Below are positions 1-9,404 of a stretch of 64,000 bases of DNA, one piece after another. Source of the DNA: JALHUB01 sp963719465 (lineage in GTDB: Bacteria > Chloroflexota > Dehalococcoidia > DSTF01 > JALHUB01); the NCBI GenBank assembly GCA_963719465.1, contig OY970386.1, positions 1,116,001 through 1,180,000 on the forward strand, written 5' to 3'. The notes beneath the pieces were generated by a model. The model worked only from the letters and a program-made list of their open reading frames with translations. It ran no database searches and was not told where the DNA came from. A program made the position numbers and the translations under genes. Each line of letters starts with the position of its first letter. Position 1 is the stretch's first letter.

Positions 1-104
1 CCATGCGGCGATTCTAGCAGCCGTCAGGAGCGTCGACAAGGATAGACAAACGTTTGGAGAATCTGGAGAGTCGAGGGTATCGGCCGGCCAGAGGTGATGA
101 GCCG

Positions 105-302
105 CTAGGCCACAAGCGGAACGACTGCGCGCTCGATCGCGCTTAGCACTGCCTCCCGCATTCGCGCGACCGCCAGTGAGTCGGGTTGCGACCCCATCCT
201 CTCCCGCACGTCCGCCAGCAGCGGCCGCAGCCATTCAGCCTCGTCGCCGTCAAGCATCGATGCGAGGGTCGTATCCTGCGTGTGCCGTTTGCTGCTCACC
301 AT
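105..302 (-). CDS. Small hypothetical protein (65 aa)
   Basis: A short acidic, Arg-rich protein transcribed divergently from the cysteine synthase gene. The ATG is preceded by a strong GGAGG about 7 nt upstream, the best reason to call it real. Its core (EAEWLRPLLADVRERM, then a basic helix) faintly resembles the helical N-terminus of Chloroflexota anti-sigma-type proteins, where a WLRPLL-like segment is followed by an AR.R..V helix. There is no membrane segment or recognisable domain. I do not recognise a function; the anti-sigma resemblance is only a weak inference. Confidence 0.45.
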   Translation of the reverse strand: MVSSKRHTQDTTLASMLDGDEAEWLRPLLADVRERMGSQPDSLAVARMREAVLSAIERAVVPLVA

Positions 303-395
303 CTCTTGCCTCCGACTACATAATCGGCCGTTCCGCGCAATCCTGTCGAAACCCTCCCTCGCGACAACGGAAGCAATTGCTGGTAAGATTGAGCC

Positions 396-420
396 AAGCC
401 CCCGTTATGTTGGGGCTTTT
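396..420 (+). terminator. Terminator-like hairpin in the cysM leader
   Basis: AAGCCCC (396-402) pairs with GGGGCTT (412-418) around a 9-nt loop and runs into TTTT, the form of a weak rho-independent terminator. It lies 60 nt upstream of the cysteine synthase start on the same strand, with no plus-strand gene seen before it. It could end a transcript entering from outside the window or act as a leader attenuator for cysM. Confidence 0.4.
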
Positions 421-480
421 GCGCCCGTTCTTTATACAGAGAGACCAGCCAATAGATAGCCGTCATCAATAAGCGATCGA

Positions 481-1383
481 ATGCTTTACAACCGTCTGAT
501 TGACCTCATCGGCAACACGCCCCTGCTGGAGCTGCCCTCCCTGAGCCCGCGGCCCGGCATCCGCTTGTTCGCCAAGCTCGAAGGCCAGAACCCCGGCGGC
601 AGCCTCAAGGATCGCATCGCCCTGTACATGGTCGAGCGCGCGGAGAAGCGAGGAGACCTGCGACCGGGCATGACCATCCTCGAAGCGACGAGCGGCAACA
701 CCGGCGTCGCGCTCGCCATGATCGCCCGCATCAAAGGCTATCCCGCCAAGATCGTCATGCCGGATAACGTCAGCATCGAGCGCACACTCGTCATGCGCGC
801 CTTCGGAGCGGAAGTCATCCACACGGAAGGCGCAAAGTACACGGACGGCGCCATTGAGCTGGCGAATCGCATGGCAAGCGATGACAGCAGTTGCTTCCTC
901 ACCTGCCAGTTTGACAACGCCGACAATCCCCTGGCGCACTACGAGACGACCGGCCCGGAGATCCTCCGCGACCTGCCGCACGTAGACGCCTTTATCGCGG
1001 GCACCGGGACAGGCGGCACACTCGCCGGCGTCGGCCGCTACCTCAAGGAACGCCGTCCGCAGGTCAGAGTCGTCTGCGTCGAGCCAAAGCCCGGCGAACT
1101 GATCGAAGGCTTGCACACGCGCGAAGGGTTTGTCGCGCGCGTCTTCGACGAGACGGTAGTGGATGAGTATGCCGTCATCAGCGCCGAGGACGCTTTCACC
1201 GCAACGCGCGAGCTGGCGGACCGCGAAGGCATCTTCGCCGGCGTCTCTGCCGGGGCCGTCCTCCAGGCGGCGCGCTCGCTGGCCGACCGCGTCGAGCGCG
1301 GCAACTTCGTCCTCCTCGTCGGCGACGGCGGCTGGAAGTACCTGTCCACCCCCGTCTGGAGCAGGCACGAGACCATCAGCTAG
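481..1383 (+). CDS. cysM: Cysteine synthase, CysM/CysK family (PLP-dependent)
   Basis: PLP fold-type II beta-replacement enzyme that makes cysteine from an activated serine and a sulfur donor in the cytoplasm. Visible are the GNTPLLEL opening, the PLP lysine K43 in GSLKDR, the substrate loop TSGNTG at 70-75, the phosphate-binding GTGTGGT near 173-179 and a C-terminal GDGG. At 300 aa it has the usual family length. The next gene, 9 nt downstream, is a Mec-like JAMM peptidase. In Mycobacterium, CysM works with Mec+ and the thiocarboxylated carrier CysO, so CysM is preferred over CysK by context. Whether the acceptor is O-phosphoserine or O-acetylserine cannot be told. No obvious Shine-Dalgarno precedes the ATG. 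Confidence 0.9.
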   Translation: MLYNRLIDLIGNTPLLELPSLSPRPGIRLFAKLEGQNPGGSLKDRIALYMVERAEKRGDLRPGMTILEATSGNTGVALAMIARIKGYPAKIVMPDNVSIERTLVMRAFGAEVIHTEGAKYTDGAIELANRMASDDSSCFLTCQFDNADNPLAHYETTGPEILRDLPHVDAFIAGTGTGGTLAGVGRYLKERRPQVRVVCVEPKPGELIEGLHTREGFVARVFDETVVDEYAVISAEDAFTATRELADREGIFAGVSAGAVLQAARSLADRVERGNFVLLVGDGGWKYLSTPVWSRHETIS

Positions 1384-1392
1384 AATCCACCC

Positions 1393-1821
1393 ATGCTCCA
1401 GCTGCCCCAGCGCTTCGCCGAAGAGATCATCGCCCACGCCCGCGAGGAAGCACCGAACGAGTGCTGCGGCATCCTCTCGGGAAGCAACGGCCGTATCCTC
1501 CGGCTCCATCGTACCGCCAACGCCGAACGCAGCCCCTACCGCTTCGACATCGACAGGCGCGATCTGAACCGCATCTACGCCGAGGTTCAGGCCGCCGGCC
1601 AGCAATTACTGGCGATATATCACTCGCACCCCAGCGGCGAGGCCCGCCCTTCACGCCTCGACCTGGCGCTCGCGCAGACAACGCAGGCCGGCGAAAGCGT
1701 TGTTCTCCCGCGCGACGTCGTTCACCTAATCGTCTCCCTATCCAGCGACCCTCCCTCGCTGAAGGCGTACCGCCTGGAAGGCGGCGTCGCCACCGAAGAA
1801 AAGCTACGTCTCGTCAACTAG
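1393..1821 (+). CDS. mec: JAMM/MPN metallopeptidase, Mec-like
   Basis: A 142-aa single-domain Zn-dependent JAMM peptidase. The signature is complete: the glutamate in PNECCGIL near residue 20, and HSHPSGEARPSRLD, which matches H-x-H-P-x5-P-S-x2-D. In the mycobacterial Mec+ pathway such an enzyme releases cysteine from the C-terminus of CysO-cysteine made by CysM. Adjacency to a cysM-type gene 9 nt upstream supports the same role here. No ubiquitin-like carrier (CysO/ThiS/MoaD type ending in GG) lies next to the pair, so that partner must be elsewhere if the pathway operates. Confidence 0.85.
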   Translation: MLQLPQRFAEEIIAHAREEAPNECCGILSGSNGRILRLHRTANAERSPYRFDIDRRDLNRIYAEVQAAGQQLLAIYHSHPSGEARPSRLDLALAQTTQAGESVVLPRDVVHLIVSLSSDPPSLKAYRLEGGVATEEKLRLVN

Positions 1822-1892
1822 CCGTTTTTTTCATTTTCCGGCGCTCAAATACCTCACCCGCGCCCGCCAGCCTACCGATAATTGCGGTAGAT

Positions 1893-4800
1893 ATGTCCAC
1901 TTCGACGAAGGCGGCGACGAGGCAGCTTGCGTTGACGCGGTCTGATGGGCCGCGACTACCAGGGCGTGCCCGCCGCTCTCGCCACGCTATAGACCCCCAA
2001 AAGACACTCAATGCAGCGGCCCGACTCGCCTGCGAGATCCTTAAAGGCGACATCGCCGCAGTGTCGCTCGCCGATGAAGAAGGCATTCTGACAATACGAA
2101 GCCACGTCGGCCTGCCGAAGGACTGCGTCGCGCGCTGGCGGGCCCGTGCCGGCGAAGGCCCCTGCGGCTCCGTTTCCACCGAAGGCCGTCCGCACATCGT
2201 TAAAGACCAAGCCTACCTCAAGGAGCTGGCACCATCGGTACGCCTCAAGAGGCTGCTCCTCGTGCCATTGAAGAGAGGCCAGACCATCGTAGGCTGCTTT
2301 GCCGTCGGCTACCGAACCGAGCGCAGGCTGACTCAGCACGACTTGCGACTGGCGGACCTCTTCGCCAGATACGCGGCGCTGGGAATTGAGACAGAAGCTC
2401 TTCTGGAAAGCGAGCACGGCGCGCGTGAGCGCTCCGACGCGATGGTCAACATCGTCGCGGCACCACGCCCCGGCATCTCCTTGAAGACGCTCCTGACGAA
2501 ACTGGCCGGGGCGGTCCTGAAGCTAAGCGCGGGCCAGCGCTGCGCCATCGTCATCCTCAGCGAAAACCGAGAAATGGTGGAAAACGTGCTGGCCCTCGGC
2601 GGCAACCGCCCGCCAGTCTGGCTTTCAGGCGAAGTCATGCCGCTCGCCGATCTGCCCCCCGCCCGGTTCCTCGCCGCCACCAAGGGCGGGAGGTCTCGGC
2701 CCATAGTAGAAGAGCGTGTCACGGGCCGTGGGCTCGCGCCCGAAAGCTGGCGCAAGCGCTTCAACATCAAATCCTCGGCAAACTACCCGCTGGTCTGCGG
2801 CCGCAAGCCTATCGGCTTGATGTCCGTCTACAGCTACGACAGGCACGTGTCGTTCCCGCCCGAGGAAGTCGCCACCCTTACGGCAATCGCCAAGCAGGTC
2901 GCCGTCCTGATCGAAAACACCCGCCTCTACGAGCGGGAGCAGCGCCAGCGACGACGCAGCGAAACGTTGGCCAGAATGTTAACGACCGCATCCGCGACGC
3001 TTGGCCTGCGTAACGTCTGCGATAAGGTCTGCGAAGCGGCAGCCAAGCTCACCGCAGCCGATACGGTCTCTATCTTCCTTGAGAGCGAGAGCGAACACAG
3101 GTTCATACCCGTCACCGCCTACGGTAAGGGCACGCGGGAAGAGCTCGTAGCCTTCCGCCATCCGCCGCCGGAAAGCCGATCTATCCCGGCACTCTCGTCG
3201 TTCCTCCGCATGATGTCCAAACGGCGTAAAGGCTTCATCATTGAGGACGTCGAAGCGTCGCCGCCCTACATGAACACCTGGTGGGCCAAGACGTTCAACC
3301 TGAAATCACTTGCCTATTACCCGCTGCGAGTGAAAGGCAAGATGACCGGCCTCCTCTCGGTGGCAGCCGTGAAGGAGAAGTGCAAGTTCTCCCAGGAAGA
3401 GATTGATACCTTCGCATCTGTATCCAAGCAGGCGGCAGTGCTCATTGAAAACGCCCGCCTTTACGAGCGTGAGCAGCGGCAGCGGGAACGCAGCGAGATG
3501 CTGATGCGAATGTTGGCCGCCGCCTCCTCTACCCTCAGCCTCCGACAATCATGCGTCAAGGTTTGCGAGACAGCTCTCGAACTGACGGTCGGGGATAACG
3601 TCTCCATCTTCCTGCTCGACGAGAAGAAGAACCCACTGCCAATGGCATCGCTCGGAAACGGGGATTCCGCGAAGACGAAAGCATTTCGGGACCCGCCCCG
3701 AGATGTGATGGCAAGCCCCGAAATGCGCGGCGTTGGCCGTGCCCTGGCAAAGAGGCAAACGCCAGTCGTCGTATATGACGCCTGCAACTCGCCATACACG
3801 ATGAAATGGTGGGTGGACAACTTCGACCTGAAATCGCTCGTCCACTATCCGCTCGCCGTGAAAGACAAGACAATCGGTTTCATGTCTGTCGCTGCTATGG
3901 GCAAGGAACGGCAGTTCCCGCAGGAGGAAATAGAGGCGCTGACGGCCGTTGCCAAACAGGCCGCCGTCCTCATCGAGAATACGCGTCTCTATGAGCGGGA
4001 ACAAAAGCAGCGCAACCGCAGCGACACCCTGGCGAAGATGCTGGCGGCGGCCTCGTCGACGCTCAGCCTCCGAGACGTATGCGCCAAGGTGTGTGAAACG
4101 GCGGTCGAACTGACCGTCGGTGACACCGTCTCCGTCTTCCTCCAGCGCGACGACCGCAAGAACTTCATGCCCATCACTGCAATCGGCAAGGAGGGCCGGA
4201 AAGAGCTCGAGAAGTTTCGCAATCCCCCCCCGGAGGTTCAATCGAGCCCCGGGCTGTCGCTGTTCGATCGCATGCTGGCCAGGCGGCGGAAACCCTACAT
4301 CGTTGAGGACATAGCAACCTCACGCCACGCCGATTCATGGTGGATGAAGAGCTTTCATCTGAAGTCCATCGCGTACTATCCCCTCGGAGAAAAGGGCAAG
4401 ATGATCGGTTTCCTCTGCGTGGCGGCAGCCAGGGAGAAGCAGAAGTTCTCACAGGACGAGATTGATACGCTGACAGAGGTTGCCAAGCAGGCGGCGGTCA
4501 TCATCGAGAACGCGCGGCTGTACGAGCAGCAGCAGCAACAACAGCAGCGCGCCGAGAGCCTCGTGGGCGTTCTGACGGCTGCGGCCTCGTCGCTCAGCCT
4601 CAAGCCCGTGCTGGCGAAGCTATGTCAGGCGGTTGTCAACATCAGCGTCGGCGACCGAGTCAGCATCTTCTTGATGGCCGAAGACAAATCGCACCTGGAG
4701 CCCGTAATGTCGCTGGGCCTCGAAGACCCCGAGCTGTGGAAGCGGTTCCGTAACCCGCGTCCCGGATTCGAAGATGCGCCGGAGTCGATGAAGCTGTTCC

Positions 4801-6716
4801 AGTCGGTCACAACGATGGAAGACCCGATCGTCTGGGATGACGCGAAGCAGTCCCCGGTTCTCGAGAAATGGTGGCTCGAAACTTTCAACATCAAGTCCAT
4901 CGCCTGGTACCCGTTGAGGGTCAAGGACCAGACCATAGGTGTTTTGAGCGTTGATGCCTTCCGCCAGCGTGTGCACTTCGCCAAAGGCGAAATCGATACG
5001 CTGGCCGCTATCGCCAACCAGGCCGCCGTCGTAATCGAGAACGCCCGCGTCTACGAGAGAGAGCAGGCGCAGCGCCGCCGCTCCGAGGCACTGGTCGACG
5101 TGCTGACAACCGCCGCCTCGAACCTGGGCCTAAACAAGGTGCTGGTCAAGATTTGTCAGACGGCCGTGGACATCAGCGTTGCGGACCGGTGCAGCATATT
5201 TGTGATGGACGAAAACGGACGCTTGGCACCGAAAATGTCGCTGGGCGTCGAGGACCCGGAGCTGTGGCAGCGCTTCCGCAATGCTCAAGCTCTGGCCGGC
5301 GCCGAAGCGGAATCCGAAGACCTCAGAAACTTCTACGCCAAACTGTCCGAGATGGAGGAGCCGGTAATCATCGAAGATACCGTAACCTCCTCGCTCATAC
5401 CGAAGTGGTGGACCGACGCTTTCCAGATGAAGTCGCTCGTCCATTATCCCCTTCGCGTCAAGGACAGGACCATCGGCCTCATGAGCGTCGACGCTTTCCG
5501 CCAGATGGTCCAGTTCCCCAAGGAGGAGATCGAAACGCTCTCGGCCATCGCCCGCCAGGCCGCCGTCGTTATCGAGAACGCGCGTCTGCACGAGCAGCTG
5601 CAGGAGCAGGCCATAACCGACCACCTGACCGGCCTCTTCGACCACCGCCACGTCCACAAACGGCTGGAAGAGGAGTTCGCGCGCGCCGAGCGCAGCAAAT
5701 CCATCTTCGCTGTCATGATGATGGACGTCGACAAGTTCAAAGACGTTAACGACACGTACGGCCACCTCCACGGCGATGAAGCGCTCCGCTTCATCAGCCG
5801 ACGGTTGCGCGACACGGTCCGCGGGACGGACATCGTCGGACGCTATGGCGGCGATGAGTTCCTGGTCATCCTGCCGGATACCTCCCGCGAGGCGGCGCAA
5901 GAGGTGGCGCACCGCATAACCGCCAACCTTGCGGAAACGCCCTTCATCGTAGACAACAACGGCAAGGAGTCAGCGGTGACAATCGGCATGAGCATAGGAA
6001 TAGCCTGCTATCCTCAGGACGGCACCCGAATCGACGAGCTCGTCATGCTTGCAGACGGCGCGCTGTACGATGCCAAGCGCATGGGCGGCAGCCGCGCCGC
6101 CTCGGCCTCGGAATTCGGCGCCACGCCTTCGCAGAGTCTGGGCTTCGGCCTGCTGCAGGGTCTGCTCAACGCGATTGCGCACAAAGACCCCTATACCCGG
6201 CGGCACTGCGAAGACAACGTCCGCTACGTCGACAAGCTGGCAGAGCGCCTCCACCTGAGCGCCGAAGAGACAGAGTCGCTGCGCAAAGCAGCTTTGCTGC
6301 ATAACGTCGGCAAGATCGCGATTCCCGATCAGACGCTCCTCAAGCCCGGCCCGCTCGATAGCTCCGAGTGGCAGATCATGCAGCAGCACGTCCGCTTCGG
6401 CGAGATGATCGTGAAGGGAATTGCCCAGATCTCCGACGCCATCGAGCCTGTGGCCACTCACCACGAACGCTTCGACGGCAAAGGCTACCCGCGCGGGCTA
6501 AAAGGCGAGGAGATCCCACTCCTTGGCCGCATGCTGGCCGTCGTCGACGCCTACTCAGCAATGACGCTGGACCGTCCCTACCGCAAGGCGCTATCCGAAG
6601 CTGAGGCGATCAAGGAGCTACGCGACGGCGCCGGCACCCAGTTCGATCCACAGGTCGTGCAAGCCTTCCTCAAGACACTTCTCCCCAGGCACAAGCTGCA
6701 AAAGAAGGCCGCCTAG
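1893..6716 (+). CDS. Seven-GAF sensor with GGDEF and HD-GYP output domains
   Basis: A predicted cyclic-di-GMP signalling protein of 1607 aa with no membrane segment. The first GAF is at about 30-150. Six further GAF repeats of about 177 aa follow to residue 1232; most share a W-W...F..KS..YYPL...K...GF.SV core and are joined by RLYEREQ-type helical linkers. The GGDEF domain (about 1240-1400) has an intact GGDEF at 1319-1323 and a product-inhibition I-site RGTD at 1310-1313, so diguanylate cyclase activity is expected. The HD-GYP domain (about 1420-1605) keeps GYP at 1531-1533, but its HD motif reads H1470-N1471, so phosphodiesterase activity is doubtful. The frame stays open far upstream; ATG 1893 is chosen because it begins just after the JAMM gene and before the first GAF. 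Confidence 0.88.
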   Translation: MSTSTKAATRQLALTRSDGPRLPGRARRSRHAIDPQKTLNAAARLACEILKGDIAAVSLADEEGILTIRSHVGLPKDCVARWRARAGEGPCGSVSTEGRPHIVKDQAYLKELAPSVRLKRLLLVPLKRGQTIVGCFAVGYRTERRLTQHDLRLADLFARYAALGIETEALLESEHGARERSDAMVNIVAAPRPGISLKTLLTKLAGAVLKLSAGQRCAIVILSENREMVENVLALGGNRPPVWLSGEVMPLADLPPARFLAATKGGRSRPIVEERVTGRGLAPESWRKRFNIKSSANYPLVCGRKPIGLMSVYSYDRHVSFPPEEVATLTAIAKQVAVLIENTRLYEREQRQRRRSETLARMLTTASATLGLRNVCDKVCEAAAKLTAADTVSIFLESESEHRFIPVTAYGKGTREELVAFRHPPPESRSIPALSSFLRMMSKRRKGFIIEDVEASPPYMNTWWAKTFNLKSLAYYPLRVKGKMTGLLSVAAVKEKCKFSQEEIDTFASVSKQAAVLIENARLYEREQRQRERSEMLMRMLAAASSTLSLRQSCVKVCETALELTVGDNVSIFLLDEKKNPLPMASLGNGDSAKTKAFRDPPRDVMASPEMRGVGRALAKRQTPVVVYDACNSPYTMKWWVDNFDLKSLVHYPLAVKDKTIGFMSVAAMGKERQFPQEEIEALTAVAKQAAVLIENTRLYEREQKQRNRSDTLAKMLAAASSTLSLRDVCAKVCETAVELTVGDTVSVFLQRDDRKNFMPITAIGKEGRKELEKFRNPPPEVQSSPGLSLFDRMLARRRKPYIVEDIATSRHADSWWMKSFHLKSIAYYPLGEKGKMIGFLCVAAAREKQKFSQDEIDTLTEVAKQAAVIIENARLYEQQQQQQQRAESLVGVLTAAASSLSLKPVLAKLCQAVVNISVGDRVSIFLMAEDKSHLEPVMSLGLEDPELWKRFRNPRPGFEDAPESMKLFQSVTTMEDPIVWDDAKQSPVLEKWWLETFNIKSIAWYPLRVKDQTIGVLSVDAFRQRVHFAKGEIDTLAAIANQAAVVIENARVYEREQAQRRRSEALVDVLTTAASNLGLNKVLVKICQTAVDISVADRCSIFVMDENGRLAPKMSLGVEDPELWQRFRNAQALAGAEAESEDLRNFYAKLSEMEEPVIIEDTVTSSLIPKWWTDAFQMKSLVHYPLRVKDRTIGLMSVDAFRQMVQFPKEEIETLSAIARQAAVVIENARLHEQLQEQAITDHLTGLFDHRHVHKRLEEEFARAERSKSIFAVMMMDVDKFKDVNDTYGHLHGDEALRFISRRLRDTVRGTDIVGRYGGDEFLVILPDTSREAAQEVAHRITANLAETPFIVDNNGKESAVTIGMSIGIACYPQDGTRIDELVMLADGALYDAKRMGGSRAASASEFGATPSQSLGFGLLQGLLNAIAHKDPYTRRHCEDNVRYVDKLAERLHLSAEETESLRKAALLHNVGKIAIPDQTLLKPGPLDSSEWQIMQQHVRFGEMIVKGIAQISDAIEPVATHHERFDGKGYPRGLKGEEIPLLGRMLAVVDAYSAMTLDRPYRKALSEAEAIKELRDGAGTQFDPQVVQAFLKTLLPRHKLQKKAA

Positions 6717-6738
6717 GACTTCCGCCAGACCTCCCCAG

Positions 6739-7557
6739 TCACGTTAGAAGGTCTTCGATCAACGGCAAGGCCGCGCGCGCCGCCTCCTCCCCGCGCTTCA
6801 TCGCGACGGCTAAGTGAAACGGAGAGTTCGCGCTGATGTTGATCACGTCCGGACGGATAGTCACGTCCGCTCGCGACGGCGGCGGCACGTAAGTCACGGT
6901 GTAGAGCAGGAAGAGCGCTTCAGCCGCAAGGCTGGGCCCCGAGCGACGGACCGGACCGTCAAGCGCCCGCACGAAGCGTCGCGCAAAGGGCCAGAAGCGG
7001 CGCGGCACAGCAATCGATTCACCTAGCACCACCTGGATGGTCCTCTCCGCGCCCATCCGGTTGACCACCCCGACCGGCGCCTGCTCCCAGAAGCCGCCGT
7101 CGACCACGTACCGTCCGCGAAACGCCACCGGCCTTGCCATCAGCGGCACCGCGATGCTCGCCTCAATCGCCTCCAGCAAACTCCCGCTGCGAACGATCAC
7201 CGGCCGCCTCTGGAACAGGTCGGAGGTGACGGCCGCAAAGGCAATGGGAAGGTCGGCGAAGGAAAGACCGTGGAAGCGCTCGAAGAAGGCACGGCCAATA
7301 AGGTTCGTAGGCGTCAGCCTCAGATGATGGCGAAAGAAGGCAAAGACATCCGCGGGCGAAGCCGCGAGCACGCTTTTCGCCATCGACTTTGGCGATGCGC
7401 CGGCCGCATAAGCGCCGCCGTAAGCCGCCCCGATGCTTGCGCCAGCGATGACATCGATGGGTATGCCGGCTTCGCTCAGCACCTTGAGCACGCCTACGTG
7501 CGCAGTGCCCTTCGTGCCGCCTGCGCCCAGCGCCAGCCCCACCCGCGGTCGCCTCAT
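6739..7557 (-). CDS. Patatin-like phospholipase (RssA/NTE family)
   Basis: Cytosolic patatin-fold lipid acyl hydrolase, 272 aa. An oxyanion glycine loop GAGGTKG lies near the N-terminus. The nucleophile elbow GASIG matches G-x-S-x-G, and DGGF supplies the dyad aspartate. Length fits single-domain bacterial patatins. It lies 24 nt downstream of an EamA-type transporter on the same strand and may be cotranscribed with it. Natural substrates are unknown for most bacterial members. Confidence 0.88.
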   Translation of the reverse strand: MRRPRVGLALGAGGTKGTAHVGVLKVLSEAGIPIDVIAGASIGAAYGGAYAAGASPKSMAKSVLAASPADVFAFFRHHLRLTPTNLIGRAFFERFHGLSFADLPIAFAAVTSDLFQRRPVIVRSGSLLEAIEASIAVPLMARPVAFRGRYVVDGGFWEQAPVGVVNRMGAERTIQVVLGESIAVPRRFWPFARRFVRALDGPVRRSGPSLAAEALFLLYTVTYVPPPSRADVTIRPDVINISANSPFHLAVAMKRGEEAARAALPLIEDLLT

Positions 7558-7581
7558 TTCACTCCAGCTTCGATTAGTAGC

Positions 7582-8469
7582 TCATATGATAAGCGATATG
7601 CCCGCAACGCAGGCGACGGTTCCAAGAACGATCCTCGGCGTGACGCGCTCCTTCAGAAACAGGACAGCCAGCGGCAGGTTGAACAACGGCATCGTGGACG
7701 TGAGGACGGCCGTCTTGCCGGCACCAGCTTCTTCCACCGCCGCTATGTAGAAGAGGCTGCCCAGCCCCAGGCCAACGATGCCGGCCAGCGCCACCCAGGC
7801 CGCGCTCCGAGCATCGAATCGAGCCGGGCGCTCCAAAGGACGAAACACCGACAGCAGGAACACACCGGCGGCGCCCGTTCGCAAGACGCTCGCCGACGTG
7901 GGCCCTAGGTTGCCCGTTCCCACCCGCAGCCAGATCGTCGAGGCAGTATAGAAGACGGCGGCGGCCAGCAATGATAGAACGGCGGCGGACCGGCCCAACG
8001 CTGAAGGCTGCCGCTGCTCGTCCGTCGCAACGACGGCCGCTTGCGCCCGCCCGAGCAATAGGATGATACCCAGGACGACGAGCAGGCTCCCGAGCGCGAC
8101 CGCCAGAGTGATCTTCTCCCCCAGCGCGACGGCCGCGATGAGCAGCGTCAGCAACGGATAGACGGCGCTCGACAACGGCACGGCGAGCGAGGCGCCCAGC
8201 GTACGCAACGCCAGGAAGAACAGACTGTCGCCGAAGCTCGTCGAGAGGATCCCCGTGCCGACCATGGCGACGATTGTCGCTCCGGAGGCGCTACCAATCT
8301 CGCCAGCCGCTCCGGTGAACGGGATTAGAAGGCAAACGAAGACCGTTGCGACAACGCAGCGAATAACGTTAAGCGCTAGAGGACTTACCCGGCGGAGCTG
8401 GGCGGCAAAGACGATGCCGGACATTGCCCAGAGAGCTGCAGCCAGCAGGGCCTTCGCTTCTCCGGGCAA
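7582..8469 (-). CDS. EamA/DMT-family membrane transporter
   Basis: A hydrophobic 295-aa protein with about ten transmembrane helices arranged as two repeats, typical of the drug/metabolite transporter (EamA) superfamily. Members export or import small metabolites; nothing here shows the substrate. The start is a TTG at 8469, preceded by a GGGGG tract. The first ATG in frame lies 15 codons in and would cut into the first helix, so TTG is preferred. The patatin gene follows 24 nt downstream. Confidence 0.85.
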   Translation of the reverse strand: MPGEAKALLAAALWAMSGIVFAAQLRRVSPLALNVIRCVVATVFVCLLIPFTGAAGEIGSASGATIVAMVGTGILSTSFGDSLFFLALRTLGASLAVPLSSAVYPLLTLLIAAVALGEKITLAVALGSLLVVLGIILLLGRAQAAVVATDEQRQPSALGRSAAVLSLLAAAVFYTASTIWLRVGTGNLGPTSASVLRTGAAGVFLLSVFRPLERPARFDARSAAWVALAGIVGLGLGSLFYIAAVEEAGAGKTAVLTSTMPLFNLPLAVLFLKERVTPRIVLGTVACVAGISLII

Positions 8470-8528
8470 GAGAACCCCCGTCTAGCGACCGCTGCTCCTC
8501 GGCGTCGTTGCGCTTTCCGCTTCCGTCT

Positions 8529-9380
8529 CTAAGGCGTCGCTTCGCTTGCCGGAAGAGCGGACTCTGCGGAGACAGCCCCTCGTCCAGCCCGCAGGCCGCG
8601 CAGCAGCAGAAGCGCGAAAGCGATTATCGAGACTCCGATCACGCCCAACGCCAGCCATTGGGCCATGCGCAGGCCAAGGTATATCTCCTTGTCGAGCCGC
8701 ATGAAGCTAATGCCAAACCGCAGGACGGAGTAAGCGGCCGCGTAAGTGAAGAACAGGAAGCCGTCGCGCTTGAAAACGCGGAACTTCCAGAGCGCAAGAA
8801 GCAGCCCTAGGATGAGTAAATCGCCTAGGACCTCGTAAGCGGTGACGAACTGCATCGGCCGAAGAGCGAACGCGGGGCTGTTGATGTTCGTATACTCGAC
8901 CGAGAACGGCAACGAGCTCGACTGCGCGATGATATCGCCGGCGACAACGCAGCCGATCCGGCCAATCGCCTGCCCCAGGATCATCCCGAAAGCGGCAGCA
9001 TCCATCCCTCGAAGCAAGGGCAGCTTCTTCCACAGGCCGTAAGCCAGACAGACGACAACAGAGCCGATGAGCGCCCCGTACAGCGATATGCCGCCCTGAT
9101 TTATACGAAAAACGTCCAGCGGCGCGTTCGCGAAATCGCTGCGATTCTCCAGCACGAAAAGGACGCGCGCGCCGATGATTCCCGCCGGCACGCCGATCAG
9201 CGCTATGGTGTAAGCGTCATCTTCCGTAAAGCCAGCCCGCCGCGCGAACCAGACGCCTACCCATACGCCCAGGCCAATGCCGAGCGCTATGAAGATGCCA
9301 TGCCAGGTCAGGAGAAGACCACCCAAATGGCCGATCTCCGGGTTGATACCCATCTTGATGGTTAATAGCAGGTCACTCAT
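8529..9380 (-). CDS. lgt: Prolipoprotein diacylglyceryl transferase
   Basis: Membrane enzyme that transfers diacylglycerol from phosphatidylglycerol to the lipobox cysteine of prolipoproteins. About seven hydrophobic segments are visible, with the Lgt signature region GRIGCVVAGD and a later P-x-Q...YE element (RPMQFVTAYEV), corresponding to the usual P-Q-x-YE. ATG 9380 is chosen over the in-frame codon six positions upstream because GAGGGG sits 6 nt before it. A gene for a lipoprotein substrate, the M23 peptidase, is the immediate upstream neighbour on the same strand. Confidence 0.88.
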   Translation of the reverse strand: MSDLLLTIKMGINPEIGHLGGLLLTWHGIFIALGIGLGVWVGVWFARRAGFTEDDAYTIALIGVPAGIIGARVLFVLENRSDFANAPLDVFRINQGGISLYGALIGSVVVCLAYGLWKKLPLLRGMDAAAFGMILGQAIGRIGCVVAGDIIAQSSSLPFSVEYTNINSPAFALRPMQFVTAYEVLGDLLILGLLLALWKFRVFKRDGFLFFTYAAAYSVLRFGISFMRLDKEIYLGLRMAQWLALGVIGVSIIAFALLLLRGLRAGRGAVSAESALPASEATP

Positions 9381-9404
9381 TAGCAGCCCCTCTGCCATGC
9401 CAGA

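Noticed and set aside
1..104. Partial gene at the left window edge
   Set aside because: No frame with coding character and no motif could be recognised in the first 100 nt.
466..1605. Long minus-strand ORF (379 aa) over cysM and mec
   Set aside because: It is an antisense shadow of two genes with complete catalytic motifs and has no recognisable domain.
4520..4550. CAG/CAA repeat in the GAF gene as a microsatellite
   Set aside because: It is a short in-frame Gln run in a helical linker, too short to count as a repeat element.
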